Assembly: GCF_905480415.1 (NCBI RefSeq)
Contig: NZ_CAJQQI010000069.1
Span: 1 to 40,703 of the forward strand
DNA from: an uncultured Algibacter sp.
GTDB taxonomy: Bacteria > Bacteroidota > Bacteroidia > Flavobacteriales > Flavobacteriaceae
DNA length: 40,703 bases
Direction of reading: 5' to 3'
Shown: piece after piece, positions 18,428 to 24,944 of the stretch
Position numbering within the stretch: the stretch's first letter is position 1
Layout: the number at the start of each line of letters is the position of its first letter
The notes under the pieces: generated by a model
The model's input: the letters and a program-made list of their open reading frames with translations, nothing else
The model's database searches: none
What the model was told of the DNA's origin: nothing
Program-made: the position numbers and the translations under genes

Positions 18428-20482
18428 ATGAAAGACTTCATAAATAAATTATATAGAAACCATTCCTTAATTTATAAAGGGCTACTATTTATATGTACAA
18501 CTTTCTTAATTGTATATCTATTTCCCAAAAGCGGAAAGTTTAAATATAATTTTGAAAAAGGTAAACCATGGCAGTCTGAAAGTTTACAGGCACCTTTTGG
18601 TTTTGCCATTAAAAAGACTGATGAAGAAATAGCGATAGAAGAAAAGGGTGTTATTGATAATGCCATGCTGTATTTTGATTTAGATAATTCCATACTGAAA
18701 AAGGTTAATGATGCTTACGAAGAACAGTTTAAAGCTATTTTTCCGGATACTATACCAAATAGCATTTCTAATAAATTATATAAAACGGGGGAAGGTATTT
18801 TTTCTGAGTTATATAAATATGGTGTTTTAAGTGATAATTACGATTTTTCTAAAGACAGATCCATCGTTGTTCTTGATGGAAGAGAAAAAAAGCTAGATGG
18901 TTTTTATTCAAACTTGATTGAACAGAGCGATGTAACAGCTGTAATAGAAAGCGTATTAGATAAAAACAATTTATCGAATTTCAAAGCCGACTTTGTTGCC
19001 TTGTGTTTCGATTTGGTCGAGCCCAACATAACGTTTAATAAAATATTTACAGATAAGGCGATTCAAGATGAATTAAGCAGAATTTCTTATACTAGGGGAA
19101 GCATTGCAAAAGAAACTTTGATAGTCTCTAAAGGTGAAGTTGTTGAAGGCGATAAATATCAAATTTTAAAATCTTTACAGTCTGAATACGAATCTCAAGT
19201 TTGGAATGAAGCCAACTATAATTGGGTGCTATTTGCATATACCTTGCTAGTTGCTTTAGCATTATTGATGTTACTCTTGTTTCTAAGAAAGTATAGGGTA
19301 GAGGTTTTTGAGAATAATACAAAAGTAACCTTCATATTTTTTAATATTTCATTGATGATATTCATTACAACACTCGTAGTGAATTATGACGCAAAATATA
19401 TATATATTGTTCCAATTTGTATATTACCGTTGGTTTTTAAGGCGTTTTTTGATGCGCGATTAGGTTTATTTGCTCATGTTCTTACCGTGCTTTTACTGGG
19501 CTTTATAGTACCTAATAGTTATGAATATATGTTTCTACAAATAATAGCTGGTATAGTAACTATACTTACCGTTTCAGAGTTATACAAGCGGGCTAATTTA
19601 TTTATTTCAGTAGGGCAGATAACGCTTATTTACATTATTGCCTATTTTGCATTTTTTGTAATTCATGAAGGCAGTATTGAAACACTTAATTGGGAAACAT
19701 TTATATGGTTTATTTTATGTGGATTAGCTACCTTGTTTGTTCAACCTTTAATTTATGCTTATGAAAAGCTTTTTGGATTGGTTTCCGATGTTTCGCTTTT
19801 AGAGCTTTCTGACACGAATACCAAGTTGCTTAAGGAGTTATCAAATAAAGCACCAGGAACATTTCATCATTCATTAAACGTCGCAAATTTAGCTGAAGCT
19901 TCAGCAAATGAAATAGGAGCTAACGCTATGCTGGTTAGGGTAGGAGCTTTATATCACGATATTGGTAAAATGAAGAACCCTACTTATTACACCGAAAATC
20001 AATCAACAGGTATCAATCCTCATGATGAGTTATCTTCAAAAGAAAGTGCTAGAATAATTACAGATCATGTAATAAACGGTATTGAGATAGCTAGAAAAAA
20101 TAATTTACCAGATAGAGTCATAGATTTTATCAGGACACATCATGGAACGAGTGTTGTGTATTATTTTTACATGCAACAGAAAAAGGATTATCCAGATATT
20201 GAAATAGATAAAGCTAATTTTAGTTACCCAGGACCTAAGCCCTTTAGTAAAGAAACTGCTATTTTAATGATGTGCGATAGTGTTGAGGCGGCATCTAAAA
20301 GTTTAAAAGATCCAACATCCGCCAAGATCGAGGCTTTTGTTGAAAATATTATAAATAAGCAAATTGAACAAGGACAATTTTTAAATGCAGATATTACGTT
20401 TAAAGAAATTGAATCTATAAAAAAAGTGCTAAAGCACAAGCTTGCAAATATTTATCATTTAAGGATAGAATATCCTGAATAA
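18428..20482 (+). CDS. 7TM-HD phosphohydrolase, PgpH-like (probable c-di-AMP phosphodiesterase)
   Basis: 684 residues. One N-terminal membrane segment (about 15-32), a large extracytoplasmic 7TMR-HDED domain (about 35-260), a block of seven membrane helices (about 265-455), and a cytoplasmic HD domain (about 480-670). HD residues: HHSLNVANLAEASANEIG, ALYHDIGKMKNP (the HD pair), INPHDELSS and DFIRTHHGT. This is the architecture of Listeria PgpH, which hydrolyses the second messenger c-di-AMP. That activity is inferred from the family. Alone on its strand, upstream of the tRNA pair. Confidence 0.9.
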   Translation: MKDFINKLYRNHSLIYKGLLFICTTFLIVYLFPKSGKFKYNFEKGKPWQSESLQAPFGFAIKKTDEEIAIEEKGVIDNAMLYFDLDNSILKKVNDAYEEQFKAIFPDTIPNSISNKLYKTGEGIFSELYKYGVLSDNYDFSKDRSIVVLDGREKKLDGFYSNLIEQSDVTAVIESVLDKNNLSNFKADFVALCFDLVEPNITFNKIFTDKAIQDELSRISYTRGSIAKETLIVSKGEVVEGDKYQILKSLQSEYESQVWNEANYNWVLFAYTLLVALALLMLLLFLRKYRVEVFENNTKVTFIFFNISLMIFITTLVVNYDAKYIYIVPICILPLVFKAFFDARLGLFAHVLTVLLLGFIVPNSYEYMFLQIIAGIVTILTVSELYKRANLFISVGQITLIYIIAYFAFFVIHEGSIETLNWETFIWFILCGLATLFVQPLIYAYEKLFGLVSDVSLLELSDTNTKLLKELSNKAPGTFHHSLNVANLAEASANEIGANAMLVRVGALYHDIGKMKNPTYYTENQSTGINPHDELSSKESARIITDHVINGIEIARKNNLPDRVIDFIRTHHGTSVVYYFYMQQKKDYPDIEIDKANFSYPGPKPFSKETAILMMCDSVEAASKSLKDPTSAKIEAFVENIINKQIEQGQFLNADITFKEIESIKKVLKHKLANIYHLRIEYPE

Positions 20483-20507
20483 AATTAAAAAAAATTAAAT
20501 AAAATAG

Positions 20508-20538
20508 TTGTTTGCTTTAAGATGAAAACTTACATTTG
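20508..20538 (+). promoter_or_regulatory. Promoter of the tRNA-Ser/tRNA-Pro unit
   Basis: TTG at 20508-20510, 20 bp, then an exact TACATTTG at 20531-20538. Predicted start near 20543-20546, about 30 nt before tRNA-Ser. Confidence 0.65.
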
Positions 20539-20575
20539 CATCCGCATTTAAATGCGATGTTCTTATAACAGTATT

Positions 20576-20663
20576 GGAGAGGTGCCTGAGTGGCCGAAAG
20601 GAACGGTTTGCTAAATCGTCGTACCCCAAAAGGGTACCCGGGGTTCGAATCCCCGTCTCTCCG
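20576..20663 (+). tRNA. tRNA-Ser (anticodon GCT)
   Basis: 88 nt. The acceptor stem GGAGAGG pairs with the TCTCTCC that ends at 20662 (one G-U), discriminator G at 20663. Anticodon arm ACGGT / ATCGT with loop TTGCTAA; anticodon GCT at 20610-20612, reading AGC/AGU. A long variable arm (GTACCCC-AAA-GGGTAC region), as expected for a class II serine tRNA, and T-arm GGGGTTCGAATCCCC. The CCA end is not encoded. Confidence 0.97.
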
Positions 20664-20694
20664 CAAATTATTTTAATATAATTGATAATCACTT

Positions 20695-20769
20695 CGGGGT
20701 GTAGCGTAGCCCGGTTATCGCGCCACGTTTGGGACGTGGAGGCCGCAGGTTCGAATCCTGCCACCCCGA
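20695..20769 (+). tRNA. tRNA-Pro (anticodon TGG)
   Basis: 75 nt. Acceptor CGGGGTG pairs with CACCCCG, discriminator A at 20769. Anticodon stem CCACG/CGTGG with loop TTTGGGA; anticodon TGG at 20730-20732. T-arm GCAGGTTCGAATCCTGC. CCA not encoded. It follows tRNA-Ser by 31 bp and precedes a terminator, so both are probably one transcript. Confidence 0.97.
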
Positions 20770-20792
20770 CTAACCTAGTAAGAGGTAGTATC

Positions 20793-20829
20793 AAAACACT
20801 GTTAATCGTATGATTATCAGTGTTTTTTT
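20793..20829 (+). terminator. Terminator of the tRNA transcript
   Basis: A 15-bp stem with one mismatch (20793-20807 with 20812-20826, 4-nt loop GTAT) closing into an uninterrupted T-run to 20829. Confidence 0.8.
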
Positions 20830-20830
20830 G

Positions 20831-20862
20831 TTTTATATGATGTTGTTTGATATCATATAAAA
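20831..20862. repeat. 11-bp perfect inverted repeat after the tRNA terminator
   Basis: TTTTATATGAT (20831-20841) and ATCATATAAAA (20852-20862) with a 10-nt loop. AT-only apart from one G/C pair; no following T-run. Role unknown; it sits at the junction between the housekeeping half and the stress-gene block. Confidence 0.5.
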
Positions 20863-20998
20863 TCAAATGAAAGGAGTGCAATTAGGTGTACACTTTCTTT
20901 ACAGAATTGTCCTAACTTTAAAGAGCTTTTATGAGCAATTTGACTTTTGTTTTTACAACACATTTTCAATCATTTTATTTACTAGAAAATCGCGAAGA

Positions 20999-21091
20999 AT
21001 GACTTTAGAAGATAAGGTATATCAAATGAATCAGTTTGCTGGGGTGGAGCATATGACAAAAGGAAATCCTGATGACGACAAAGAAAAATAA
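20999..21091 (+). CDS. Possible 30-residue peptide
   Basis: A short frame, MTLEDKVYQMNQFAGVEHM then TKGNPDDDKEK, acidic and hydrophilic. The frame remains open upstream to 20867, but the upstream part looks like random AT-rich translation. The residue composition looks protein-like, yet no family was recognised and no convincing promoter was seen. It ends 9 bp before a 12-bp inverted repeat. It may be a real small gene, the end of a decayed one, or chance. Confidence 0.25.
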   Translation: MTLEDKVYQMNQFAGVEHMTKGNPDDDKEK

Positions 21092-21099
21092 CAACATTA

Positions 21100-21144
21100 G
21101 CAGACTGAATGCATTAATCTTTTAATTAAACACATTCAGTCTGC
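21100..21144. repeat. 12-bp perfect inverted repeat
   Basis: GCAGACTGAATG (21100-21111) and CATTCAGTCTGC (21133-21144) with a 21-nt AT-rich loop. It lies between the small plus-strand frame and the convergent GerW-like gene (stop at 21179). No T-run follows on either strand, so if it terminates transcription it is not a classic intrinsic terminator. Confidence 0.55.
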
Positions 21145-21178
21145 ACGTTAACTACTAAAAAATTTGACATGACATAAA

Positions 21179-21553
21179 TTAAGAGGTCACTTTATCTTTA
21201 GTTCTTGCATCAACAATCTTTTCAATCAAGTCTGGCACTTTTTCAAAAGCGGCCGCTAAACCATGAATTTTTCCTGCTTCAATAAAAGATATTTCGTCTT
21301 CTTTTGTTACTAAAAAGCCTATAGGTTCTATACCAACACCAGCTCCTCCGCCTGCTCCTTGTCCTTTTAGGACTTTTGTTTTGGTTTCAACGCCTTCGCC
21401 TCCGCCTGAACCAAATCCCATCCCTACTTTAATTACGGGAACACATTTAAATTGTCCTAATTCAAATTGTTCGCCAACAACAGTTTCTGTTTTGGCCTCT
21501 GTTTTAATAAAGTCAGTAATCTGACCTAATAATTCTTCAAAATGTAAATCCAT
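21179..21553 (-). CDS. GerW/YtfJ-family protein
   Basis: 124 residues. A helical N-terminus (about 1-22), a strand-rich core with very glycine-rich segments (VGMGFGSGGGEGVETKTK and GQGAGGGAGVGIEPIGFLV) and a C-terminal helix. This matches the YtfJ/GerW family, known from Bacillus spores but present in many non-sporulating bacteria; the molecular function is not established. Lies 11 bp after the DUF2953-like gene, the same pairing as ytfI-ytfJ in Bacillus, so a functional unit is likely. Expression probably comes from the Crp/Fnr-like promoter upstream of the DUF2953 gene. Confidence 0.85.
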   Translation of the reverse strand: MDLHFEELLGQITDFIKTEAKTETVVGEQFELGQFKCVPVIKVGMGFGSGGGEGVETKTKVLKGQGAGGGAGVGIEPIGFLVTKEDEISFIEAGKIHGLAAAFEKVPDLIEKIVDARTKDKVTS

Positions 21554-21564
21554 AATACAATAAT

Positions 21565-22065
21565 TTAAAGGTTAATAAGTGATTTTATAATATCTATTGG
21601 TCTGTTTTTCACAAGTAAAACCAATTGATTTCGTCCTTGAAAATTTATATAAAAATTCCCTGTGTAATAATTTAGTAATGCGAATAATGGATATAGTTTG
21701 GCATTCAGAATGCAATTTCCTGTATCGATATTTATAAAAAATCGTTTTATTTTAAATGTTTTTAATATTTTAAAAAACCTATTAAAAGTGATATGGGTTT
21801 TAGGTTTGGTTACATGCTTCTTATTCTCTTTTTTTTGTTTGTTTAGTTTCTTTTTTTTTAAGGGATACATATAAAATGTCATGAATAAAACATGTAATCG
21901 AATTCTAAAAATTTCTGTCTCATGTTTTTCTATATTGACTTTAATTAAACCTTGTAATTCAAAATAATATTCGTCAGATGCTGTATCAATACATATAATT
22001 ATTGGCACGAGTAGCAAGGAAACTAAAAGCAATAGAAATAGTGTTATGACTATGAAAAGTGTCAT
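21565..22065 (-). CDS. DUF2953-like membrane protein (YtfI type)
   Basis: 166 residues from the ATG at 22065. A longer frame starts at 22134, but the predicted transcript start (about 22076) lies downstream of it, and the chosen start begins directly with a strong membrane helix (LFIVITLFLLLLVSLLLVP, about 2-22). The rest is basic (a KKKKLNKQKKENKKH segment near 92-106) and ends with the DUF2953-like segment INIDTGNCILNAKLYPLFAL. Function unknown. Paired with the GerW-like gene. The assignment rests on weak motif similarity plus the neighbour. Confidence 0.6.
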   Translation of the reverse strand: MTLFIVITLFLLLLVSLLLVPIIICIDTASDEYYFELQGLIKVNIEKHETEIFRIRLHVLFMTFYMYPLKKKKLNKQKKENKKHVTKPKTHITFNRFFKILKTFKIKRFFINIDTGNCILNAKLYPLFALLNYYTGNFYINFQGRNQLVLLVKNRPIDIIKSLINL

Positions 22066-22080
22066 GATTAAATTTTGTCT

Positions 22081-22152
22081 TAAAGTAAATAGTATCAAGT
22101 TTATAAAACAATGATATTGCTCAGCATGAATCAATAGATTTGATATATATCA
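22081..22152 (-). promoter_or_regulatory. Crp/Fnr-like boxes upstream of the DUF2953-gerW unit
   Basis: A perfect palindrome, TGATATATATCA, at 22141-22152 and a second, imperfect box, TGATattgCTCA, at 22112-22123. On the minus strand the imperfect box is 23 bp from TTACTTTA (22088-22081), the spacing used across this block, giving a leader of about 11 nt. The perfect box lies 29 bp further upstream. Confidence 0.5.
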
Positions 22153-22403
22153 TTGTTTTTGTTACTAAAGGAGATGATTTTTTTGATAATAAGATGATTC
22201 AACCATCAGAAAACACGGGTAGCTTAAAGGAAATCATTTAAGTAAGAATAAATTGTAATATAATTACTAATCAAGATGAAAGTAATTTTTTTAACTCATG
22301 AAGTTTTAATGAATATTTTGGATACTACTGTTTTTAATTTATCTTGTTGAGATAAGAATAAGACAGCGGAATATCATATAATAAGTTCTATTCATATGAG
22401 CAA
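22153..22403. other. Intergenic stretch without recognised features
   Basis: About 250 bp of AT-rich sequence between the DUF2953 promoter and the stop of the L,D-transpeptidase gene. No frame longer than about 15 codons looks protein-like, and there is no terminator-like hairpin. An interrupted TGAT-N6-ATCA (22195-22208) is present but has the wrong spacing. Confidence 0.4.
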
Positions 22404-23345
22404 TCATTTATTGAAACCATAGATATCTTTTAATACTCCTTCTTCGCCTTTCTCATCCATAACATTTAAATCATATCTTATTTTAATTTTTGTACCAATA
22501 GGAGCATAATAGTAAATAACCCAAGCATCGGCTTCGTTAGTGCCAATACAGCCATTTGAATACGCTTTCCCTAAAGTTTTCGGGTTAGTGGTTGGATGAA
22601 TTAATTGTCCATTCCTAAGGCCGTTTATTTCGGTTTCTATAAAAGGGATTTGGGGGAGTTTAGTAACTTTTTTATCATCTCTTTTTGTAACAAAATAACG
22701 ATGGCCGTTAACTGGATTATAGTAACTTGGGTTTCGAACATGATTTACTATGGTGCCATCACCGATTTTAGTTTTTAAATCTACCACTCTTCCCGCCATT
22801 TTAAGGAATTTCTTTTCGTTTTTTCCAACGCGGACAGGGAATTCATAATGTTTAGTTGAAGCTTCTAAAATGGACAATTTTAATTCTGGGATATTAATAT
22901 CTATAAGGGTGTTTTTAAATGAATTTAAAAGTTTTATAGCATTTATAGAATCAGGAATAGTTATAATGGATCCTTTGGGTAAAACAATCATTTTTTTTTG
23001 ATTATATATAAAAGAATCTCGTGTTTTCATTCTATAATAATCTGTATTTTGAAGTGTGTCTATGATCCATTTATTTGTTCTAACCAAAAGATGTTCGCTT
23101 AATTTATAAGAGGTTATTGAGTCATATTTGTGAACAATAGAATCTATATATTCAAAGTATTTTTCAACAATGATATTTTTGTTAACTTTAAATGTAATAG
23201 GAGTTGTGGAATGAACTAAAGCTTTGCTATTCAATATATTTGAATACATGTTTATGTTGTCATCTTTTGGGCAACAAAACTTTAATATTATTAATAAAGA
23301 AATTAAAGCAAATACGGCTACTTTTAGTTGTGATAATAGTTTCAT
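22404..23345 (-). CDS. L,D-transpeptidase (YkuD family)
   Basis: 313 residues from the ATG at 23345 (an upstream TTG at 23354 is less likely). N-terminal signal/anchor (VAVFALISLLIILKFCC). The C-terminal YkuD domain holds the catalytic Cys in KAYSNGCIGTNEADAW with the upstream His in LIHPTTNP; the usual SHGCIR is SNGCIG here, a known variant type. Such enzymes make 3-3 peptidoglycan cross-links or attach proteins to the wall, using Cys and not the beta-lactam-sensitive Ser. Last of a probable three-gene unit (23906 to 22404), putting wall cross-linking under the block's regulator. Confidence 0.85.
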   Translation of the reverse strand: MKLLSQLKVAVFALISLLIILKFCCPKDDNINMYSNILNSKALVHSTTPITFKVNKNIIVEKYFEYIDSIVHKYDSITSYKLSEHLLVRTNKWIIDTLQNTDYYRMKTRDSFIYNQKKMIVLPKGSIITIPDSINAIKLLNSFKNTLIDINIPELKLSILEASTKHYEFPVRVGKNEKKFLKMAGRVVDLKTKIGDGTIVNHVRNPSYYNPVNGHRYFVTKRDDKKVTKLPQIPFIETEINGLRNGQLIHPTTNPKTLGKAYSNGCIGTNEADAWVIYYYAPIGTKIKIRYDLNVMDEKGEEGVLKDIYGFNK

Positions 23346-23409
23346 ATCATTCAATTTGCAATTAATAATTCCTTTATATGCTTAACCGCATTATTATATT
23401 AAAAAATGT

Positions 23410-23583
23410 TTAATCTTTTTTTCTTGCAAGAATTGAAGTGATTAACAAACCAATTCCCAGTCCAAAAATTATAGATCCTACAAACATTAGAGCAGACTCC
23501 GTTAGAAAAAAGAAACCAATTCCAAGACCTGCGAGAACACCGCCACCAATAGCCCAATTATTCTTATCTTTTTTGTTATTCAT
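23410..23583 (-). CDS. Small two-helix membrane protein (57 residues)
   Basis: Found by reading the minus strand; it is too short for common gene callers. ATG at 23583, stop TAA at 23412-23410. Begins MNNKKDKNNWAIGGGV, then two hydrophobic, glycine-rich segments (GVLAGLGIGFFFL and ALMFVGSIIFGLGIGLLI) and a basic end, ARKKD. Two short helices with the basic tail inside suggest an inner-membrane hairpin. It starts 23 bp after the HMA-like gene's stop and precedes the transpeptidase, so it is probably the middle gene of that operon. Function unknown. Confidence 0.75.
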   Translation of the reverse strand: MNNKKDKNNWAIGGGVLAGLGIGFFFLTESALMFVGSIIFGLGIGLLITSILARKKD

Positions 23584-23606
23584 TGTTATGATTAATATTA
23601 ATTTTG

Positions 23607-23906
23607 TTAAACTTCATTTAAAATAGTGTCTTTTTCTATCTTTTTAATTTTACCTGTGGTACAACTTATATAAGATTTAACTTTTTTGCCTAAATCATTT
23701 TTTTCGCCGAAAGGAGGATAACCAATTTTTGATAATAGTCGTTTTACCTCTTCGATATCTTCATTTGTCTCATGCTCAAGTGTCATTGTGCCATATTGAA
23801 GTTTAATAGATATATTAGAGATGCCTTGTAGTGCAGAAATCTTATGTATTATAGTGGCTTCGCCTCCACGACATTTTAAGTTTTGTATGTACAGCGTAGT
23901 TTTCAT
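23607..23906 (-). CDS. Heavy-metal-associated (HMA)-like protein lacking one metal Cys
   Basis: 99 residues. About 1-65 is an HMA ferredoxin-like fold (beta-alpha-beta: TLYIQNLKC, ATIIHKISALQGISNISI, TMTLEHETNEDIEEVKRLLS, IGYPPFG). In the family the metal loop is CxxC (often CGGC); here it reads KCRGGEAT, so the second Cys is replaced by Gly. A C-terminal extension (about 70-99) has one extra Cys in SYISCTTGK. Either metal binding is lost or it now uses the distal Cys. First gene of the unit driven by the box at 23962-23973. Confidence 0.75.
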   Translation of the reverse strand: MKTTLYIQNLKCRGGEATIIHKISALQGISNISIKLQYGTMTLEHETNEDIEEVKRLLSKIGYPPFGEKNDLGKKVKSYISCTTGKIKKIEKDTILNEV

Positions 23907-23930
23907 GATATAACCATTATTTAATACCCA

Positions 23931-23973
23931 TGAAGATACATTTAAGGCAGCAAAACAGAAATGACAACCATCA
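23931..23973 (-). promoter_or_regulatory. Crp/Fnr-like promoter of the HMA / 57-aa / L,D-transpeptidase unit
   Basis: Box TGACAACCATCA at 23962-23973; on the minus strand, 23 bp later, TATCTTCA at 23938-23931. Predicted start near 23926, leader about 20 nt. Confidence 0.65.
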
Positions 23974-24031
23974 GTCTTTGTAGAATATTATTAAAAATTC
24001 AAAAAGAGAGTGCTAATTGTAACTCCGGATA

Positions 24032-24439
24032 TTATAAGGCTTCATTTAAGAGAAATTTAATAATATCAGCAGTAGACACAATACCTACTATTTTATTATT
24101 TTCAAGAATAGGAATGGCATGATAATATCCCTCAGCTAAAACTTTAGCAACATCTTCTATAGTTGCAGTAGTTGTTAAATAAAATGGTTTTTGAGTCATT
24201 ATGTCTTTAACTCTTAACTCTTTATATATTTTATGGTCATCACTAATTCCAGCTCCAGAAATATGATACATAAAGTCTATTAAACTCACCATACCTACTA
24301 ATTCTTCATTTTCTATAACAGGAATGTGATGATGCCATTTTTTCTTCTCATAAATATGTTTAACATCTAAAAGATATTGCTCTGGAGAAATGCAAATCAC
24401 ATTTTTGGTCATTATTGTTGTAATCGAATTGGTTTTCAT
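24032..24439 (-). CDS. CBS-domain pair protein
   Basis: 135 residues made of two CBS domains and nothing else (about 8-62 and 76-133). The typical signatures are present: MTKNVICISPEQYLLDVKHI with HHIPVIENEELVGMVSLIDF, then MTQKPFYLTTTATIEDVAKVL with YHAIPILENNKIVGIVSTAD. CBS pairs bind adenine nucleotides (AMP, ATP, NADH, c-di-AMP in some) and act as energy or signal sensors; the ligand here is unknown. Single-gene unit, divergent from the 24572 gene and sharing one Crp/Fnr-like box with it. Confidence 0.92.
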   Translation of the reverse strand: MKTNSITTIMTKNVICISPEQYLLDVKHIYEKKKWHHHIPVIENEELVGMVSLIDFMYHISGAGISDDHKIYKELRVKDIMTQKPFYLTTTATIEDVAKVLAEGYYHAIPILENNKIVGIVSTADIIKFLLNEAL

Positions 24440-24468
24440 TGGAATAAAATTAATGTTTTAGTCTACTT

Positions 24469-24542
24469 TAAAATTAAACCATTAGCTCATGACGCAAAAT
24501 GATTAATATCATATTAAATGATATTATTTGTCTTTATATTTA
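24469..24542. promoter_or_regulatory. Shared Crp/Fnr-like box with two symmetric divergent promoters
   Basis: One palindrome, TGATTAATATCA, at 24500-24511. Exactly 23 bp away on the minus side is TAATTTTA (24476-24469) for the CBS gene, and exactly 23 bp away on the plus side is TATATTTA (24535-24542) for the 24572 gene. Both predicted leaders are 25 nt. Confidence 0.72.
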
Positions 24543-24571
24543 GTATTAGTTTAAGTCAAACGCCAAAAGTT

Positions 24572-24940
24572 ATGAAAACAAAAACAATTTTAGAGCTACT
24601 CACACTAAGTTCTAGTATTTATTATTTAGCAAAAGACACGAAATTTCTAGATAAAATAAGTGAGTTTTCAGAAAAAGGGAAAGAAAATCTCAATAATATC
24701 ATGTCCGAATCTCATTTAGATGAAAATGGAAATGAATTAGAATTTGCAGATAAAATAATTTTAAAAACCCATGAGTTAAAGGAAGAGTTAAATGATGAAA
24801 TAGAAGAATTAATTGTCAAGTTTTATAAAAAAATAAATGTTGCACATTTAGATGAAATAAAAGCTTTAAACGAAAAACTTGAGAAAATGGACGCTACTGT
24901 TGCGCTATTAGAAGCTAGATTAAATAGAATAGAAGCATAA
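24572..24940 (+). CDS. Small helical/coiled-coil protein
   Basis: 122 residues from the ATG at 24572 (MKTKTILELLTLSSSIYYL). An in-frame ATG at 24518 is rejected because it lies upstream of the predicted transcript start (about 24547). N-terminal hydrophobic helix (about 4-20), then highly charged helices ending in a heptad-like coiled coil (EIKALNEKLEKMDATVALLEA split across 94-115). No known family recognised. It lies 4 bp before the UbiB-like kinase, so they are translated together and probably act together; the coiled coil may anchor or regulate the kinase (inference). Confidence 0.65.
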   Translation: MKTKTILELLTLSSSIYYLAKDTKFLDKISEFSEKGKENLNNIMSESHLDENGNELEFADKIILKTHELKEELNDEIEELIVKFYKKINVAHLDEIKALNEKLEKMDATVALLEARLNRIEA

Positions 24941-24944
24941 TACA

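Noticed and set aside
20495-20881. A 128-residue minus-strand frame across the tRNA region
   Set aside because: It is the reverse translation of tRNA-Ser and tRNA-Pro and their terminator; both tRNAs fold fully.
22195-22208. TGAT-N6-ATCA in the gap before the L,D-transpeptidase end
   Set aside because: Spacer is 6 and not 4, and no promoter or gene follows in a suitable position.
23438-23626. Plus-strand 62-residue frame
   Set aside because: Antisense to the 57-residue membrane protein. Its Pro/Arg-rich sequence comes from reverse reading of Gly-rich codons.
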